A stretch of DNA of 64,000 bases. Origin: Hymenobacter yonginensis (GTDB taxonomy: Bacteria > Bacteroidota > Bacteroidia > Cytophagales > Hymenobacteraceae). The notes beneath the pieces are model-generated. The model saw only the letters and a list, made by a program, of their open reading frames with translations. It did not search any database and was not told the origin of the DNA. The stretch is taken from positions 434,001 through 498,000 of the forward strand of contig NZ_CP115396.1 in assembly GCF_027625995.1 (NCBI RefSeq). Direction: 5' to 3'. Below are positions 1 through 8,054 of this stretch, one piece after another. How positions within the stretch are numbered: the first letter of the stretch is position 1; every line of letters begins with the position of its first letter. A program made the translations under genes and the position numbers.

Positions 1-1110
1 GCCACCTTCCTCGGACCTACCCGCATCAAAGGGCGGCAGGGCACGCTCTACGCCGAAAACGGCACCTACAACACCATCACGCGGGTTTCCAACTTCCAGA
101 AGAACGCCAAAATCGAAACGCCCAACTACCTGCTGGGCGGCGACCGGCTGGTGTACGACGAAACCCGGCAGTACGGCGTGGCCACCGGCCACGTCTCGAT
201 GACCAGCAAGAAAGACAACCTCGTGATTCGGGGCGACGTGGGGCGTTACTGGCGAGGCTTGGGCCGCACCAAGGTGTACGGCGCGCCCGTGATGCGCAAC
301 ATCTCCGGCAAAGACACGCTCTACCTTGCCGCCGATACGCTTATCAGCCAGGAAGGCCGCCCGCCGCTGAACGCTGCCGGCGTGCTCTACGCCTACCCCA
401 AAGCCAAGATCTTCCGCCCCGATCTGCAGGGCCGCGCCGACTCGCTCACCTACGACCGGCAGGATTCCATCATCTACCTCAACAAGAACCCAATTCTCTG
501 GAATGAGAAAAACCAGCTCACCGCCGACAGCATGCAGATCCGGCAGCGCAACGGCAAACTGGACCAGATGCGCCTGTACGCCAACTCGTTTATCATCGGG
601 CAGGACACGCTGCTGAACTACAACCAGGTGAAGGGCCGCAACATGGTGGCCTACTTCCAGGACAACTCTATAAAAAAAGTGGACGTGCTTGGCAACGCCG
701 AGAGCCTCTACTATGCTCTTGAGGGCGACACCGCGGTGAGTGGCATGAACAAAGCCGTGTCCTCGACCATGGCGCTGCGCTTTGGGGAGGGCAAGCTGCA
801 AACCATCAGCTTCCTCACCAACCCCGACGCCAGCTTTATTCCGCCCCATGAACTCAAGCCCGAAGATGAGAAGCTGAAAGACTTCCGCTGGCGCCCCACG
901 GAACGCCCGACCCGCCGCATGGTGTTGGGCAAGCACTTCGCCGTGCCGGTGAAAGCCAAGGCCAAGCCGAAAGCCAAAACGCCCGCTAAAGCCAGCACCA
1001 AACCCAAAGCCACCAAGGCGCCGGTCCGCAAGGCCGCGCCGGCCCGGGCCACTCCCAAAGCGCCGGCCAAGCCTGCCACGCCGGCTAGCCCGGTGCCGGC
1101 CCGGAAGTAG
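1..1110 (+). CDS. OstA/LptA-like outer-membrane LPS transport protein (5' end missing)
   Basis: The frame is open from base 1, so the gene begins before the window; 369 residues are visible. The protein repeats short beta-rich units with phrases such as LYAENGTYN, DRLVYDETRQYGVATG and ADSLTYDRQDSIIYL. These fit the stacked beta-jellyroll of the OstA/LptA family, which carries lipopolysaccharide across the periplasm. The last 60 or so residues are a low-complexity Lys/Ala/Pro tail (KAKAKPKAKTPAKAS). BamD follows 98 bases downstream on the same strand, so both neighbours serve outer-membrane biogenesis. The family call is firm in type; the exact subfamily is inferred from composition and context. 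Confidence 0.8.
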   Translation, partial: ATFLGPTRIKGRQGTLYAENGTYNTITRVSNFQKNAKIETPNYLLGGDRLVYDETRQYGVATGHVSMTSKKDNLVIRGDVGRYWRGLGRTKVYGAPVMRNISGKDTLYLAADTLISQEGRPPLNAAGVLYAYPKAKIFRPDLQGRADSLTYDRQDSIIYLNKNPILWNEKNQLTADSMQIRQRNGKLDQMRLYANSFIIGQDTLLNYNQVKGRNMVAYFQDNSIKKVDVLGNAESLYYALEGDTAVSGMNKAVSSTMALRFGEGKLQTISFLTNPDASFIPPHELKPEDEKLKDFRWRPTERPTRRMVLGKHFAVPVKAKAKPKAKTPAKASTKPKATKAPVRKAAPARATPKAPAKPATPASPVPARK

Positions 1111-1192
1111 CCCGCCAGCGCCGTACGCGGCCATGGCGGCGGTCGCGGCCACCTCAAACCACAAACCCTTCAGCCATTCAGGCAGAATCCGT

Positions 1193-1200
1193 TACCTTTG
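1193..1200 (+). promoter_or_regulatory. Bacteroidota -7 box before bamD
   Basis: TACCTTTG matches the TAnnTTTG -7 consensus of the Bacteroidota housekeeping sigma factor. It ends 8 bases before the bamD ATG, so the transcript would have almost no leader. No clear -33 TTG is visible. Confidence 0.5.
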
Positions 1201-1208
1201 CGCCCCTT

Positions 1209-2036
1209 ATGCACTATTTCCGCCCGACCCTTTTTGTTCTGCTGCTAAGCACCCTGCTGCTTGGCGCGTGCACCGGCTACCAGAAGCTGCTCAAGAGCAG
1301 CGACGTGAACAAGAAGTACGAAGCGGCCATCCAGTATTACGAGAAGGGCGACTACTTCAAGGCCGGCACCCTGCTCGAAGACCTGCTACCGCTGCTGAAA
1401 GGCCGCCCCGAGGCCGAGAAAGCGCAGTTCTACTTCGCCAACACCAACTTCCGGCAGCGCAACTACACGCTCGGCGCCTACTACTTCAAGAGCTTCGCCG
1501 ACACCTACCCCAACTCGCAGTACGCCGAGGAAGCCAACTTCCTGCAGGCCAAGTCGCTGTTCCGCGACTCGCCGGAGTGGGAGCTGGACCAGACCAACAC
1601 CTACTCGGCGCTGGAGTCCATTCAGGAGTTTATCAACCGCTACCCCACTAGCACGTTCCGCCCCGAGGCCGAGAGCATGTCGCAGGAGCTGCAGAAAAAG
1701 CTGGAGCTGAAGGCCTATCAGGGCGCTAAGCTCTACTACAACCTGCGCTACTACCAGTCGGCCGTGGTGGCGCTGGGCGGCTTCCAGCAGCAGTTTCCGG
1801 CTTCGGCCTTCAACGAGGAAGCCGAGTTTCTGAAAGTAAGCGCGCAGTACGACCTCGCCCGCGAAAGCGTGGAAGAGAAGCAGCGCGAACGATACCTGGA
1901 GGTGCAGGCGTTCTACCAGCACTTCATCGACACGTATCCGCAAAGCCGCCGCCTCAAGGAGGCCGAGAAGATGTTCATCGACGCCCAGGCCCAGGCCGCC
2001 AAGCTCAAGCCCGCCGACCCGACGGCAGCTAAATAA
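1209..2036 (+). CDS. bamD: Outer membrane assembly lipoprotein BamD
   Basis: This 275-residue protein starts with a lipoprotein signal (hydrophobic run, then LLLGAC, with the lipidated Cys at 21). Tetratricopeptide-type helical pairs follow: AIQYYEKGDYFKAG, AQFYFANTNFRQRNYTLGAYYFKSF, and FYQHFIDTYPQSRRLKEAE. That architecture and length match BamD, the periplasmic lipoprotein that works with BamA to insert beta-barrel proteins. The C-terminus is Ala/Lys/Pro rich. The ATG is preceded by a TAnnTTTG box. The omega subunit gene follows after a short repeat-like spacer, the order common in Bacteroidota. Confidence 0.92.
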   Translation: MHYFRPTLFVLLLSTLLLGACTGYQKLLKSSDVNKKYEAAIQYYEKGDYFKAGTLLEDLLPLLKGRPEAEKAQFYFANTNFRQRNYTLGAYYFKSFADTYPNSQYAEEANFLQAKSLFRDSPEWELDQTNTYSALESIQEFINRYPTSTFRPEAESMSQELQKKLELKAYQGAKLYYNLRYYQSAVVALGGFQQQFPASAFNEEAEFLKVSAQYDLARESVEEKQRERYLEVQAFYQHFIDTYPQSRRLKEAEKMFIDAQAQAAKLKPADPTAAK

Positions 2037-2139
2037 ATGGCTGAATTGTTGAATTGTTGAATTGCTGGTTTCTTACACCCGTAACGGCCGACGTTCAACG
2101 ACAACAATTAAGCAATGCAACAATTTAACCGTTCAACCC
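2036..2139. repeat. TTGAATTG-type intergenic repeat
   Basis: The spacer between bamD and the omega gene holds tandem TTGAATTG units at its left and CAATTTAACCGTTCAACC-like sequence at its right, an imperfect inverted arrangement. A similar arrangement lies at 53266-53359, also directly before an ATG. Confidence 0.45.
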
Positions 2140-2490
2140 ATGAAAGCACCTAACAACGTTTCTTCGTCCATCGTGACCCGCAACATGTCGGAATTCGCCA
2201 ACGAAACCGGCAACGTGTACGAGTCGATTGCCATCATCTCGAAGCGCGCCAACCAGATTTCGGTGAAGCTGAAAGAGGAACTGAACGGCAAGCTGGCCGA
2301 GTTTGCTACCACGGTTGACAACCTGGAAGAAGTGTTCGAAAACCGCGAGCAGATTGAAATCAGCAAGCACTACGAGCGTCTGCCCAAGCCCACCAACCTG
2401 GCCATCGAAGAGTTCCTGGAAGGCAAAGTGCACTACCGCACGCCGTCGGAATTCGACGAGAACGGCAACCTGCGCGCCATCGAAGGCTAA
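2140..2490 (+). CDS. rpoZ: DNA-directed RNA polymerase omega subunit (Rpb6-like)
   Basis: The 116-residue protein contains SSIVTRNMSEFANETGNVYESIAIISKRANQI, the helix pattern of the omega/Rpb6 family, in which the A-I-I-S-K-R-A-NQI stretch clasps the beta-prime subunit. The C-terminal half (YERLPKPTNLAIEEFLEGKV) is typical of the Bacteroidota version. The frame continues upstream to 2062, but that extension is repeat sequence, and MKAPNN at 2140 is the natural start. Its place between bamD and coaC is conserved in the phylum, which supports the call. Confidence 0.85.
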   Translation: MKAPNNVSSSIVTRNMSEFANETGNVYESIAIISKRANQISVKLKEELNGKLAEFATTVDNLEEVFENREQIEISKHYERLPKPTNLAIEEFLEGKVHYRTPSEFDENGNLRAIEG

Positions 2491-2518
2491 TCAGCTTCTC
2501 AGGCCCTACCGTAAAGCA

Positions 2519-2602
2519 CGTCATGCAGAGCGAAGCGAAGCATCTCGCCAGCGTAGTAATTTTACTGCCCTGGCCGGATGCTTCGCTTCGCTCTGCATGA
2601 CG
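2519..2602. repeat. Family A palindrome (perfect 26-bp arms)
   Basis: Arms at 2519-2544 and 2577-2602 are exact reverse complements, beginning CGTCATGCAGAGCGAAGC. The 32-base loop is not conserved with other copies. The same CGTCATnCnGAGC end recurs at 3215, 6917, 10369 and 53849. Confidence 0.85.
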
Positions 2603-2625
2603 CGTTTTAGCAGGGCTGCAATTAC

Positions 2626-2660
2626 CATCCGGGAAATCCGACAAATCCGCTAAATCCGTG
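2626..2660 (+). repeat. Half element of the AAATCCG family before coaC
   Basis: A run of AAATCCG units ends in AAATCCGTGATT. The GTG inside this end is the coaC start codon. Full elements of this family lie at 4892-5090 and 39528-39666. Confidence 0.55.
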
Positions 2661-3206
2661 ATTCAGGGACGCAAGATCTTACTGGGCGTGTGCGGCAGCA
2701 TTGCCGCCTACAAAGCCGCGCCGCTGGTGCGGCTGCTGGTGAAGGCCGGCGCCGAGGTGCAGGTGATTCTGACGCCCGCGGCCGCCGCTTTCGTGACGCC
2801 GCTCACGCTGGGTACGCTCTCCAAAAAACCGGTGCTACAGAGCTTCCTGAAAGACGAGCAAGCCGGCGAGTGGCACAACCACGTGCACCTGGGTTTGTGG
2901 GCCGATGCGCTGCTGGTGGCGCCGGCCTCGGCCAACACGCTGGCCCACTTCGCCCACGGCCTCTGCGACTCGCTGCTGGATGCCGTGTACCTGTCGGCGC
3001 GCTGCCCCGTGCTGCTGGCCCCCGCCATGGACCTCGACATGTACGCCCACCCCGCCACCACCGCCAACCTGGCCACCCTGCGCCGCTACGGCAACCTCGT
3101 GCTCGACTCGCCGGCCGGCGAGCTGGCCAGCGGCCTCTCCGGCCCCGGCCGCATGCTGGAGCCCGAAGACATTGTGGCGGAGCTGGAGCGGTTTTTTAAT
3201 CGTTAA
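2658..3206 (+). CDS. coaC: Phosphopantothenoylcysteine decarboxylase, stand-alone CoaC domain
   Basis: This 182-residue HFCD-family flavoprotein decarboxylates 4'-phosphopantothenoylcysteine in coenzyme A synthesis. Visible motifs are the flavin-binding GVCGSIAAYKA (10-20), His75 in NHVHLGL, PASANT (89-94), PAMDLDM (122-128) and GELASGLSGPGRM (154-166). The positions numbered Asn125 and Cys158 in E. coli CoaBC are Asp125 and Ser158 here; from memory this is usual in Bacteroidota. The start is GTG, since an in-frame stop lies just upstream. In most bacteria this domain is fused to CoaB; here it ends in a stop and a 96-bp palindrome separates it from coaB. Confidence 0.9.
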   Translation: MIQGRKILLGVCGSIAAYKAAPLVRLLVKAGAEVQVILTPAAAAFVTPLTLGTLSKKPVLQSFLKDEQAGEWHNHVHLGLWADALLVAPASANTLAHFAHGLCDSLLDAVYLSARCPVLLAPAMDLDMYAHPATTANLATLRRYGNLVLDSPAGELASGLSGPGRMLEPEDIVAELERFFNR

Positions 3207-3214
3207 ACCCTTCT

Positions 3215-3310
3215 GTCATCCTGAGCTTGCGAAGGACCTTATCACATTTGAGTCACTCCAGGACAATCTCCGTCCAAGCGTGATAAGATCCTTCGCAGGC
3301 TCAGGATGAC
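3215..3310. repeat. Family A palindrome separating coaC and coaB
   Basis: Arms of 31 bases (3215-3245 and 3280-3310) begin GTCATCCTGAGC and differ at two positions. The element lies exactly where the linker of fused CoaBC would be. Confidence 0.85.
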
Positions 3311-3326
3311 GTCACTTAACACTAGT

Positions 3327-3977
3327 ATGCGTGTTCTCCTCACCGCCGGGCCTACCTACGAGCCGCTGGACCCCGTGCGCTTCATCGGCAACCACAGCAC
3401 CGGCAAGATGGGCTACGCGCTGGCCGAGGCCTTCGCTGCCATCGGCGCCGACGTCACGCTGATCAGCGGCCCCACCAACCTGCCCGACCCCGCGCACCCA
3501 CGCATCCGCACGCAGCGCGTGGAAACCGCCGACCAGATGTACGCCGCCGCCGCCGCCCTGGCACCTACCGCTGATGTGTGGGTGTTTGCGGCCGCTGTGG
3601 CTGACTACAAGCCGGCGCACGTAGCGGCCGAGAAGATCAAAAAGGCCGGCGATACGCTCACGCTGGAGCTGGTAAAGAACGTAGATATTGCGGCCACGCT
3701 GGGGAAAACCAAGCGGCCCGAACAATTTTCGGTGGGTTTTGCGTTGGAGACCAACAACGAGGAAGCCCACGCCCAGGACAAGCTGCGCCGCAAAAACTTC
3801 GACCTCGTGGTGCTGAACTCCCTGCGCGACGCCGGGGCCGGTTTTCGCCACGATACCAACAAAGTGACGCTGCTCGACGCGCAGGGCGAATCCCGTATAT
3901 TTGAAGTAAAGCCCAAGGCCGAAGTGGCCCGGGATATTGTCGACGCCGTTCTTGCCCGCCTGCCCCGTGAAGTATAA
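3327..3977 (+). CDS. coaB: Phosphopantothenate-cysteine ligase, stand-alone CoaB domain
   Basis: The 216-residue protein carries the CoaB fold: LLTAGPTYEPLDPVRFIGNHSTGKMG at the N-terminus, then VFAAAVADYKP, the KI-K motif, and VLNSLRDAGAGF near the C-terminus. It joins cysteine to 4'-phosphopantothenate using CTP in bacteria. I prefer the ATG at 3327 (MRVLLTAGPT), where the fold begins. An in-frame ATG at 3306 lies inside the palindrome and would only add MTSLNTS. Together with coaC the total is about 400 residues, the length of a normal fused CoaBC, so both halves look complete. Confidence 0.9.
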   Translation: MRVLLTAGPTYEPLDPVRFIGNHSTGKMGYALAEAFAAIGADVTLISGPTNLPDPAHPRIRTQRVETADQMYAAAAALAPTADVWVFAAAVADYKPAHVAAEKIKKAGDTLTLELVKNVDIAATLGKTKRPEQFSVGFALETNNEEAHAQDKLRRKNFDLVVLNSLRDAGAGFRHDTNKVTLLDAQGESRIFEVKPKAEVARDIVDAVLARLPREV

Positions 3978-4890
3978 TCTGCCGCTGTCTGCTCTGCTGC
4001 TTGCCTTCGTTTCGCTGCTGGCCCGCCCCACTAAGGCTCAGGAAATCCAGGCCGAAGTGCGCGTGACCACCGAAAACGTGACCATCGCCGACCGCCAGCT
4101 GGTGCAGCAGATGCAGAACGACATGCAGTCGTTTCTGAACACCCGCTCCTTCACCAGCCAGACCTACCGGCCCGAGGAGCGGATCCGGATGCGCATTTTT
4201 GTAGGCATCACCGAAATTCCGCAGAACGGCCAGTACAAGGCCACGGCCCGCATCGTGTCGTCGCGGCCGGTGTATGGCACTGGCTTTGAAACGAATTTGC
4301 TCAGCTTCGCCGACCGCAACTTCGTCTTCAACTACTCGCCCCAGAACCCGATTGACTTCTCGGAAAACAACTTCGTGGGCAACCTGTCGGCGCTGCTGAC
4401 CTTCTACGCCTACCTCACCATCGGCATCGACCAGGACAGCTTCGCGCGCCTGAGCGGCTCGCCGTACTACGACCGGGCCCGCATTGTGGTGCAGAACGCC
4501 TCGTCGCAGACCATCACCAACGAGCAGGACGACGCTTGGAAGGACGGGCAGTCGCGCAACCGCTACTGGCTGCTCAACAACCTGCAGGACCCGCAGCTGG
4601 AAGCCATCCGCACGGGCATCTACGCCTACTACCGGCAGGGGCTCGACGTGTTCATTGAGAAGCCCGAGGAAGCCCGCACCAGCATCTACGGGGCCCTGGA
4701 GGGCGTGCACAACGCCGCCATCCGCCGTCCCGGCACGCTGCTGGCCCGCGCCTTCTTCGACACCAAGGCCGACGAAATTGCCAACATCTTCCGCAGCTCG
4801 CCCGACGCCCAGCAGAAGCAGCGCCTCACCACCCTGCTCACGGAAGTAGACCCCACCAACTCGGCCAAGTACCAAGCCATGCTGCGCTAA
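3967..4890 (+). CDS. DUF4835 family exported protein
   Basis: This protein of about 307 residues follows coaB in most Bacteroidota and belongs to DUF4835, whose function is unknown. The probable start is the GTG at 3967, which overlaps the last 11 bases of coaB and gives a signal peptide (hydrophobic LPLSALLLAFVSLLA, then TKAQ). An ATG at 3937 lies inside coaB and would put ten extra residues in front. The mature part opens with QAEVRVTTENV and has PVYGTGFETNLLSFAD in the middle. Tight coupling to coaB suggests co-transcription, but not a shared function. Confidence 0.8.
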   Translation: MKYNLPLSALLLAFVSLLARPTKAQEIQAEVRVTTENVTIADRQLVQQMQNDMQSFLNTRSFTSQTYRPEERIRMRIFVGITEIPQNGQYKATARIVSSRPVYGTGFETNLLSFADRNFVFNYSPQNPIDFSENNFVGNLSALLTFYAYLTIGIDQDSFARLSGSPYYDRARIVVQNASSQTITNEQDDAWKDGQSRNRYWLLNNLQDPQLEAIRTGIYAYYRQGLDVFIEKPEEARTSIYGALEGVHNAAIRRPGTLLARAFFDTKADEIANIFRSSPDAQQKQRLTTLLTEVDPTNSAKYQAMLR

Positions 4891-4891
4891 T

Positions 4892-5090
4892 CACGGATTT
4901 TTCGGATTAGGCGGATTGGTCGGATTTTGTGGACGAAATTCTGCCGCCTGCTGCACAAGCGACTTTTAAAGTTTACCGGCTGATTTGCTTTTCAAGCAGT
5001 GCAAATTTCCCAAATCCGGCCCAGGAATGGTTTCAAGCCGAATCATCCACAAAATCCGATGAATTCGTCCTTATCCGAAAAAATCCGTGA
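4892..5090. repeat. AAATCCG-family inverted element, copy 1
   Basis: The left part (4892-4933) reads CACGGATTTTTCGG and onward; the right part (5046-5090) is its near reverse complement, ending AAATCCGTGA. The middle (about 110 bases) shows no gene. With the next element it fills the 334-base gap before recN. Confidence 0.7.
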
Positions 5091-5111
5091 GCAAATTTTA
5101 TTGGCAATTGA

Positions 5112-5221
5112 CTAAGTGAACTAGTAGCTTTGCTAAAGCTACTAGCCCCGGCTGGCTTGTGCCGGTCCGTAGCGCGTGTGTTTTGGCAGCTACGGCCGGG
5201 AGTCCGGCCTTCACTTGGTAG
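5112..5221. repeat. Compound hairpin element before recN
   Basis: Nested palindromes: outer CTAAGTGAA / TTCACTTGG, an exact inner hairpin at 5121-5145 (CTAGTAGCTTT, loop, AAAGCTACTAG), and CCGTAGC / GCTACGG further right. It ends four bases before the recN ATG, so it would sit in the leader or promoter. Confidence 0.55.
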
Positions 5222-5224
5222 ATT

Positions 5225-6898
5225 ATGCTCATTGACCTCCGCATCCGCAACTACGCCCTGATTGAGCAGCTGCAGCTGCAACCCTCGGCACTGCTTAACA
5301 TCATCACCGGCGAAACCGGGGCCGGCAAGTCCATTATGCTGGGCGCCATCGGCCTGCTGCTCGGCAACCGCGCCGACTCGCGCATGCTCTTCGACACCGA
5401 CAAGAAGTGCGTGATTGAGGGCCAGTTTGATATCAGCAGCTACCAGTTGCAGGATATTTTCGAGGCCGAGGACCTCGATTACGACGCGCAGTGCATTCTG
5501 CGGCGTGAAATCAGCCCCGCCGGCAAGAGCCGGGCCTTCGTGAACGACACGCCCGTGACGCTGGAAACCCTGCGCCACATCGGGGCCAACCTCATGGACA
5601 TTCACTCGCAGCACGACACGCTGCTGCTCGGGGATGCCGTGTTTCAGCTGAACCTGCTGGACCTGTACGCCGGGCTGGTGCCCACGCGGGGCCAGTACAG
5701 CAATGCCTACCGCCAGTACCGCAAGCTGGAAGCCGACCTGAAAACCCTGCAGGACCAGGTAGCGCAGGCCAACAAGGAGCTGGACTACCACAGCTTCCTG
5801 CTGACCGAGCTGGAAGACGCCCGCCTCGACAACGAGCGCCAGGACGAGCTGGAGCAGGAAGTGAAAGAGCTGGAGCACGCCGAGGAAATCAAATTCAAGC
5901 TCACTCATGCTCTGCAGTGCCTCACCGAAAACGAGTACTGCGCCACCGGCAGCATGAAGGAAGCCGCCACGCTGCTGGGCCAGATTGCCAACTACTCGGA
6001 GCAAGCCCGCGAGCTGAAACTGCGCCTCGACAGCTGCCTGATTGAGCTGCACGATATTGCCGACGAAATAGAAGCCGCCGAGCGCCGCACCGAAGGCGAC
6101 CCGGCCCGCATTGATGAACTCCAGGGCCGCCTGAACGTGCTCTACAGTCTGCAGCGCAAGCACCAGGTGCGCGATGTGGTGGCCCTGCTGGCCGTGCGCT
6201 CCGACCTGCGCGACAAGGTCAGCTCCGTGCTCAACCTCGACCGCCAGATTACGCGCCTGCGCCGCGACGCCGACGCCGCCCTGGCCACCGTGCAGAAGCA
6301 GGCCACGCGCCTCTCAGAAGCCCGCCGCAAGGTGTTCCCGAAGTTTGAGAAGGAGCTGGCCTCCCTGTTGGCCGATCTGGGCATGCCCAACTCGCGCATT
6401 GTGGTGCAGCATCAGGAAGGCCCGCCCGCTACCAGCGGCATTGATGTGGTGAGTATCCTGTTCACGGCCAACAAAGGCGCCCAGCCCCAGACGCTGAGCA
6501 AGGCGGCCTCGGGCGGCGAGTTCTCGCGCCTGATGCTGTGCATCAAATACATGCTGGCCGATAAGACGGCGTTGCCGACCATCGTATTCGATGAAATTGA
6601 CACTGGCATCAGCGGCGAAATTGCGGTGAAAGTGGGCCGCATGATGCATCAGATGGCCAAAAAGCACCAGCTTATTGCCATCAGCCACCTGCCCCAGATG
6701 GCCGCCGCCGGCGACACGCACTACTTCGTGTATAAGGAAGACCGCGCCGACCGCACCGTGAGCTGCATCCGGCCGCTGAACCTGGAGGAGCGCATTCAGG
6801 AAATTGCCCAGATGATTTCCGGGGCCAAGCCCAGCCTGCACGCCACCCAAAGTGCCCGCGAGCTGCTGGCGTTGCGCGGCGTAGAAATGGCAGGGTAG
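5225..6898 (+). CDS. recN: DNA repair ATPase RecN
   Basis: The 557-residue SMC-like protein has Walker A GETGAGKS (29-36), a long central coiled coil rich in Glu/Leu/Arg, the ABC signature region AASGGEFSRLML, and Walker B IVFDEIDTGISG, with the switch histidine in ISHLPQMA. RecN acts in double-strand break repair with RecA. Length and motif order are normal. It is the last gene of the coaBC-DUF4835-recN order typical for the phylum, but two repeat elements separate it from its upstream neighbour, so it may have its own promoter. Confidence 0.95.
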   Translation: MLIDLRIRNYALIEQLQLQPSALLNIITGETGAGKSIMLGAIGLLLGNRADSRMLFDTDKKCVIEGQFDISSYQLQDIFEAEDLDYDAQCILRREISPAGKSRAFVNDTPVTLETLRHIGANLMDIHSQHDTLLLGDAVFQLNLLDLYAGLVPTRGQYSNAYRQYRKLEADLKTLQDQVAQANKELDYHSFLLTELEDARLDNERQDELEQEVKELEHAEEIKFKLTHALQCLTENEYCATGSMKEAATLLGQIANYSEQARELKLRLDSCLIELHDIADEIEAAERRTEGDPARIDELQGRLNVLYSLQRKHQVRDVVALLAVRSDLRDKVSSVLNLDRQITRLRRDADAALATVQKQATRLSEARRKVFPKFEKELASLLADLGMPNSRIVVQHQEGPPATSGIDVVSILFTANKGAQPQTLSKAASGGEFSRLMLCIKYMLADKTALPTIVFDEIDTGISGEIAVKVGRMMHQMAKKHQLIAISHLPQMAAAGDTHYFVYKEDRADRTVSCIRPLNLEERIQEIAQMISGAKPSLHATQSARELLALRGVEMAG

Positions 6899-6916
6899 AA
6901 GCAGAGAAGGAGTATC

Positions 6917-7024
6917 AGAACGTCATTCCGAGCAAAGCGGAGCGTAGTCGAGGAATCTTGTTAGTGTGGTAATTGATTATGCCACACTAGCGAGATTCCT
7001 CGGCTGCGCTCGGAATGACGTTCT
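6917..7024. repeat. Family A palindrome downstream of recN
   Basis: Outer arms AGAACGTCATTCCGAGC and its complement at the right end; the arms diverge inward, and the loop has its own hairpin (GTGTGGTAATTGATTATGCCACAC region). It may also end recN transcripts. Confidence 0.75.
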
Positions 7025-7094
7025 GCTTTGCGTGACGTTCTGTATTTTTTTGCCTCTTTTGTAGTTCCAACCACTACACCTCTGAACTCTCTAT

Positions 7095-7916
7095 ATGGCT
7101 AGTAACCTGCTCGCGGGCAAAGTCGGTATCATTTCCGGCGCGCTGAACGAAGAATCCATTGCCTGGAAAGTAGCCCTGAAGGCCCACGCCGAAGGCGCCC
7201 GCTTTGTGCTCACCAACGCCCCGCTGGCCATGCGCATGGGCGAAATCAACAAGCTCTCGGAGCTGTGCAACGCGCCAATCATTCCGGCCGATGCCACCTC
7301 CATGGAGGACCTGGAGAAGCTGTTCTCGGGCGCGCAGGAGCACCTCGGCGGCAAGCTCGACTTCGTGCTGCACAGCATTGGCATGAGCGCCAACATCCGT
7401 AAGGGCAAGCACTACGGCGAGTTGAACTACGAGTGGTACCAGAAAACCCTCGACGTATCGGCCCTGTCGTTCCACAAGATGCTGGCCGTAGCGGAAAAGC
7501 AGGACGCCTTCAACGAGTGGGGTTCGGCCGTGGCTTTGAGCTACATTGCCGCCCAGCGCGCCTTCCTCGATTATACCGATATGTCGCAGGCCAAGGCCAT
7601 GCTCGAAAGCATTGCCCGCAGCTATGGCCAGCGCCTCGGCAAGCTCAAGAAAGTGCGCGTGAACACCATCTCGCAGTCGCCCACCAAAACCACCGCCGGC
7701 ACCGGCATCAGCGGTTTCGATGCGTTCTACGAGTACGCCGACCGTCTCTCGCCCCTGGGCAACGCCCCAGCCGAAGCCTGCGCCGACTACTGCATCAGCC
7801 TGTTCTCGGACCTGACCCGTTATGTGACCATGCAGAACCTCATGCACGACGGTGGCTTCAGCACCACCGGCATTTCGGAGGAAATCGTGGAGCTGATGTC
7901 GAAGGCCAACTCGTAG
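7095..7916 (+). CDS. fabI: Enoyl-[acyl-carrier-protein] reductase FabI
   Basis: This 273-residue short-chain dehydrogenase catalyses the last reduction of fatty-acid elongation with NADH. It has the FabI-type nucleotide loop GIISGALNEESIAWKVA (11-27), LHSIG (92-96), and the active-site pair Tyr160 and Lys167 in DYTDMSQAKAML. The SQSPTKTTAGTGI loop follows the active site, as in FabI. Length is close to E. coli FabI with a slightly longer C-terminus. It stands as a single gene between a palindrome and a hairpin. Confidence 0.95.
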   Translation: MASNLLAGKVGIISGALNEESIAWKVALKAHAEGARFVLTNAPLAMRMGEINKLSELCNAPIIPADATSMEDLEKLFSGAQEHLGGKLDFVLHSIGMSANIRKGKHYGELNYEWYQKTLDVSALSFHKMLAVAEKQDAFNEWGSAVALSYIAAQRAFLDYTDMSQAKAMLESIARSYGQRLGKLKKVRVNTISQSPTKTTAGTGISGFDAFYEYADRLSPLGNAPAEACADYCISLFSDLTRYVTMQNLMHDGGFSTTGISEEIVELMSKANS

Positions 7917-7940
7917 GCTTTTCTGCCTTCTCAATAAACG

Positions 7941-7975
7941 ACAACGCCCGGCCGGTTTGGCTGGGCGTTGTTGCA
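7941..7975 (+). terminator. Hairpin after fabI
   Basis: ACAACGCCC pairs with GGGCGTTGT around a GGCCGGTTTGGCT loop; only a weak T tract follows. A hairpin with the same TTGC-type ending lies after the M28 peptidase gene. Confidence 0.5.
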
Positions 7976-8054
7976 TTAAGGGGCACTGTAGTCTCATCGT
8001 TGCCGATATTGCTCTACTGCAACGCGAAGCAAAGGCTTCGCGCTACAAGTTTCC

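Noticed and set aside
2303-2653. Plus-strand ORF across the end of rpoZ and the palindrome
   Set aside because: Overlaps a known gene and runs through repeat DNA.
3306-3329. ATG at 3306 as the coaB start
   Set aside because: It lies within the palindrome and only adds MTSLNTS; the CoaB fold begins at 3327.
3658-4875. 405-codon antisense ORF opposite coaB and DUF4835
   Set aside because: High GC removes stops from antisense frames; the product has no motif and the plus-strand genes are clear.
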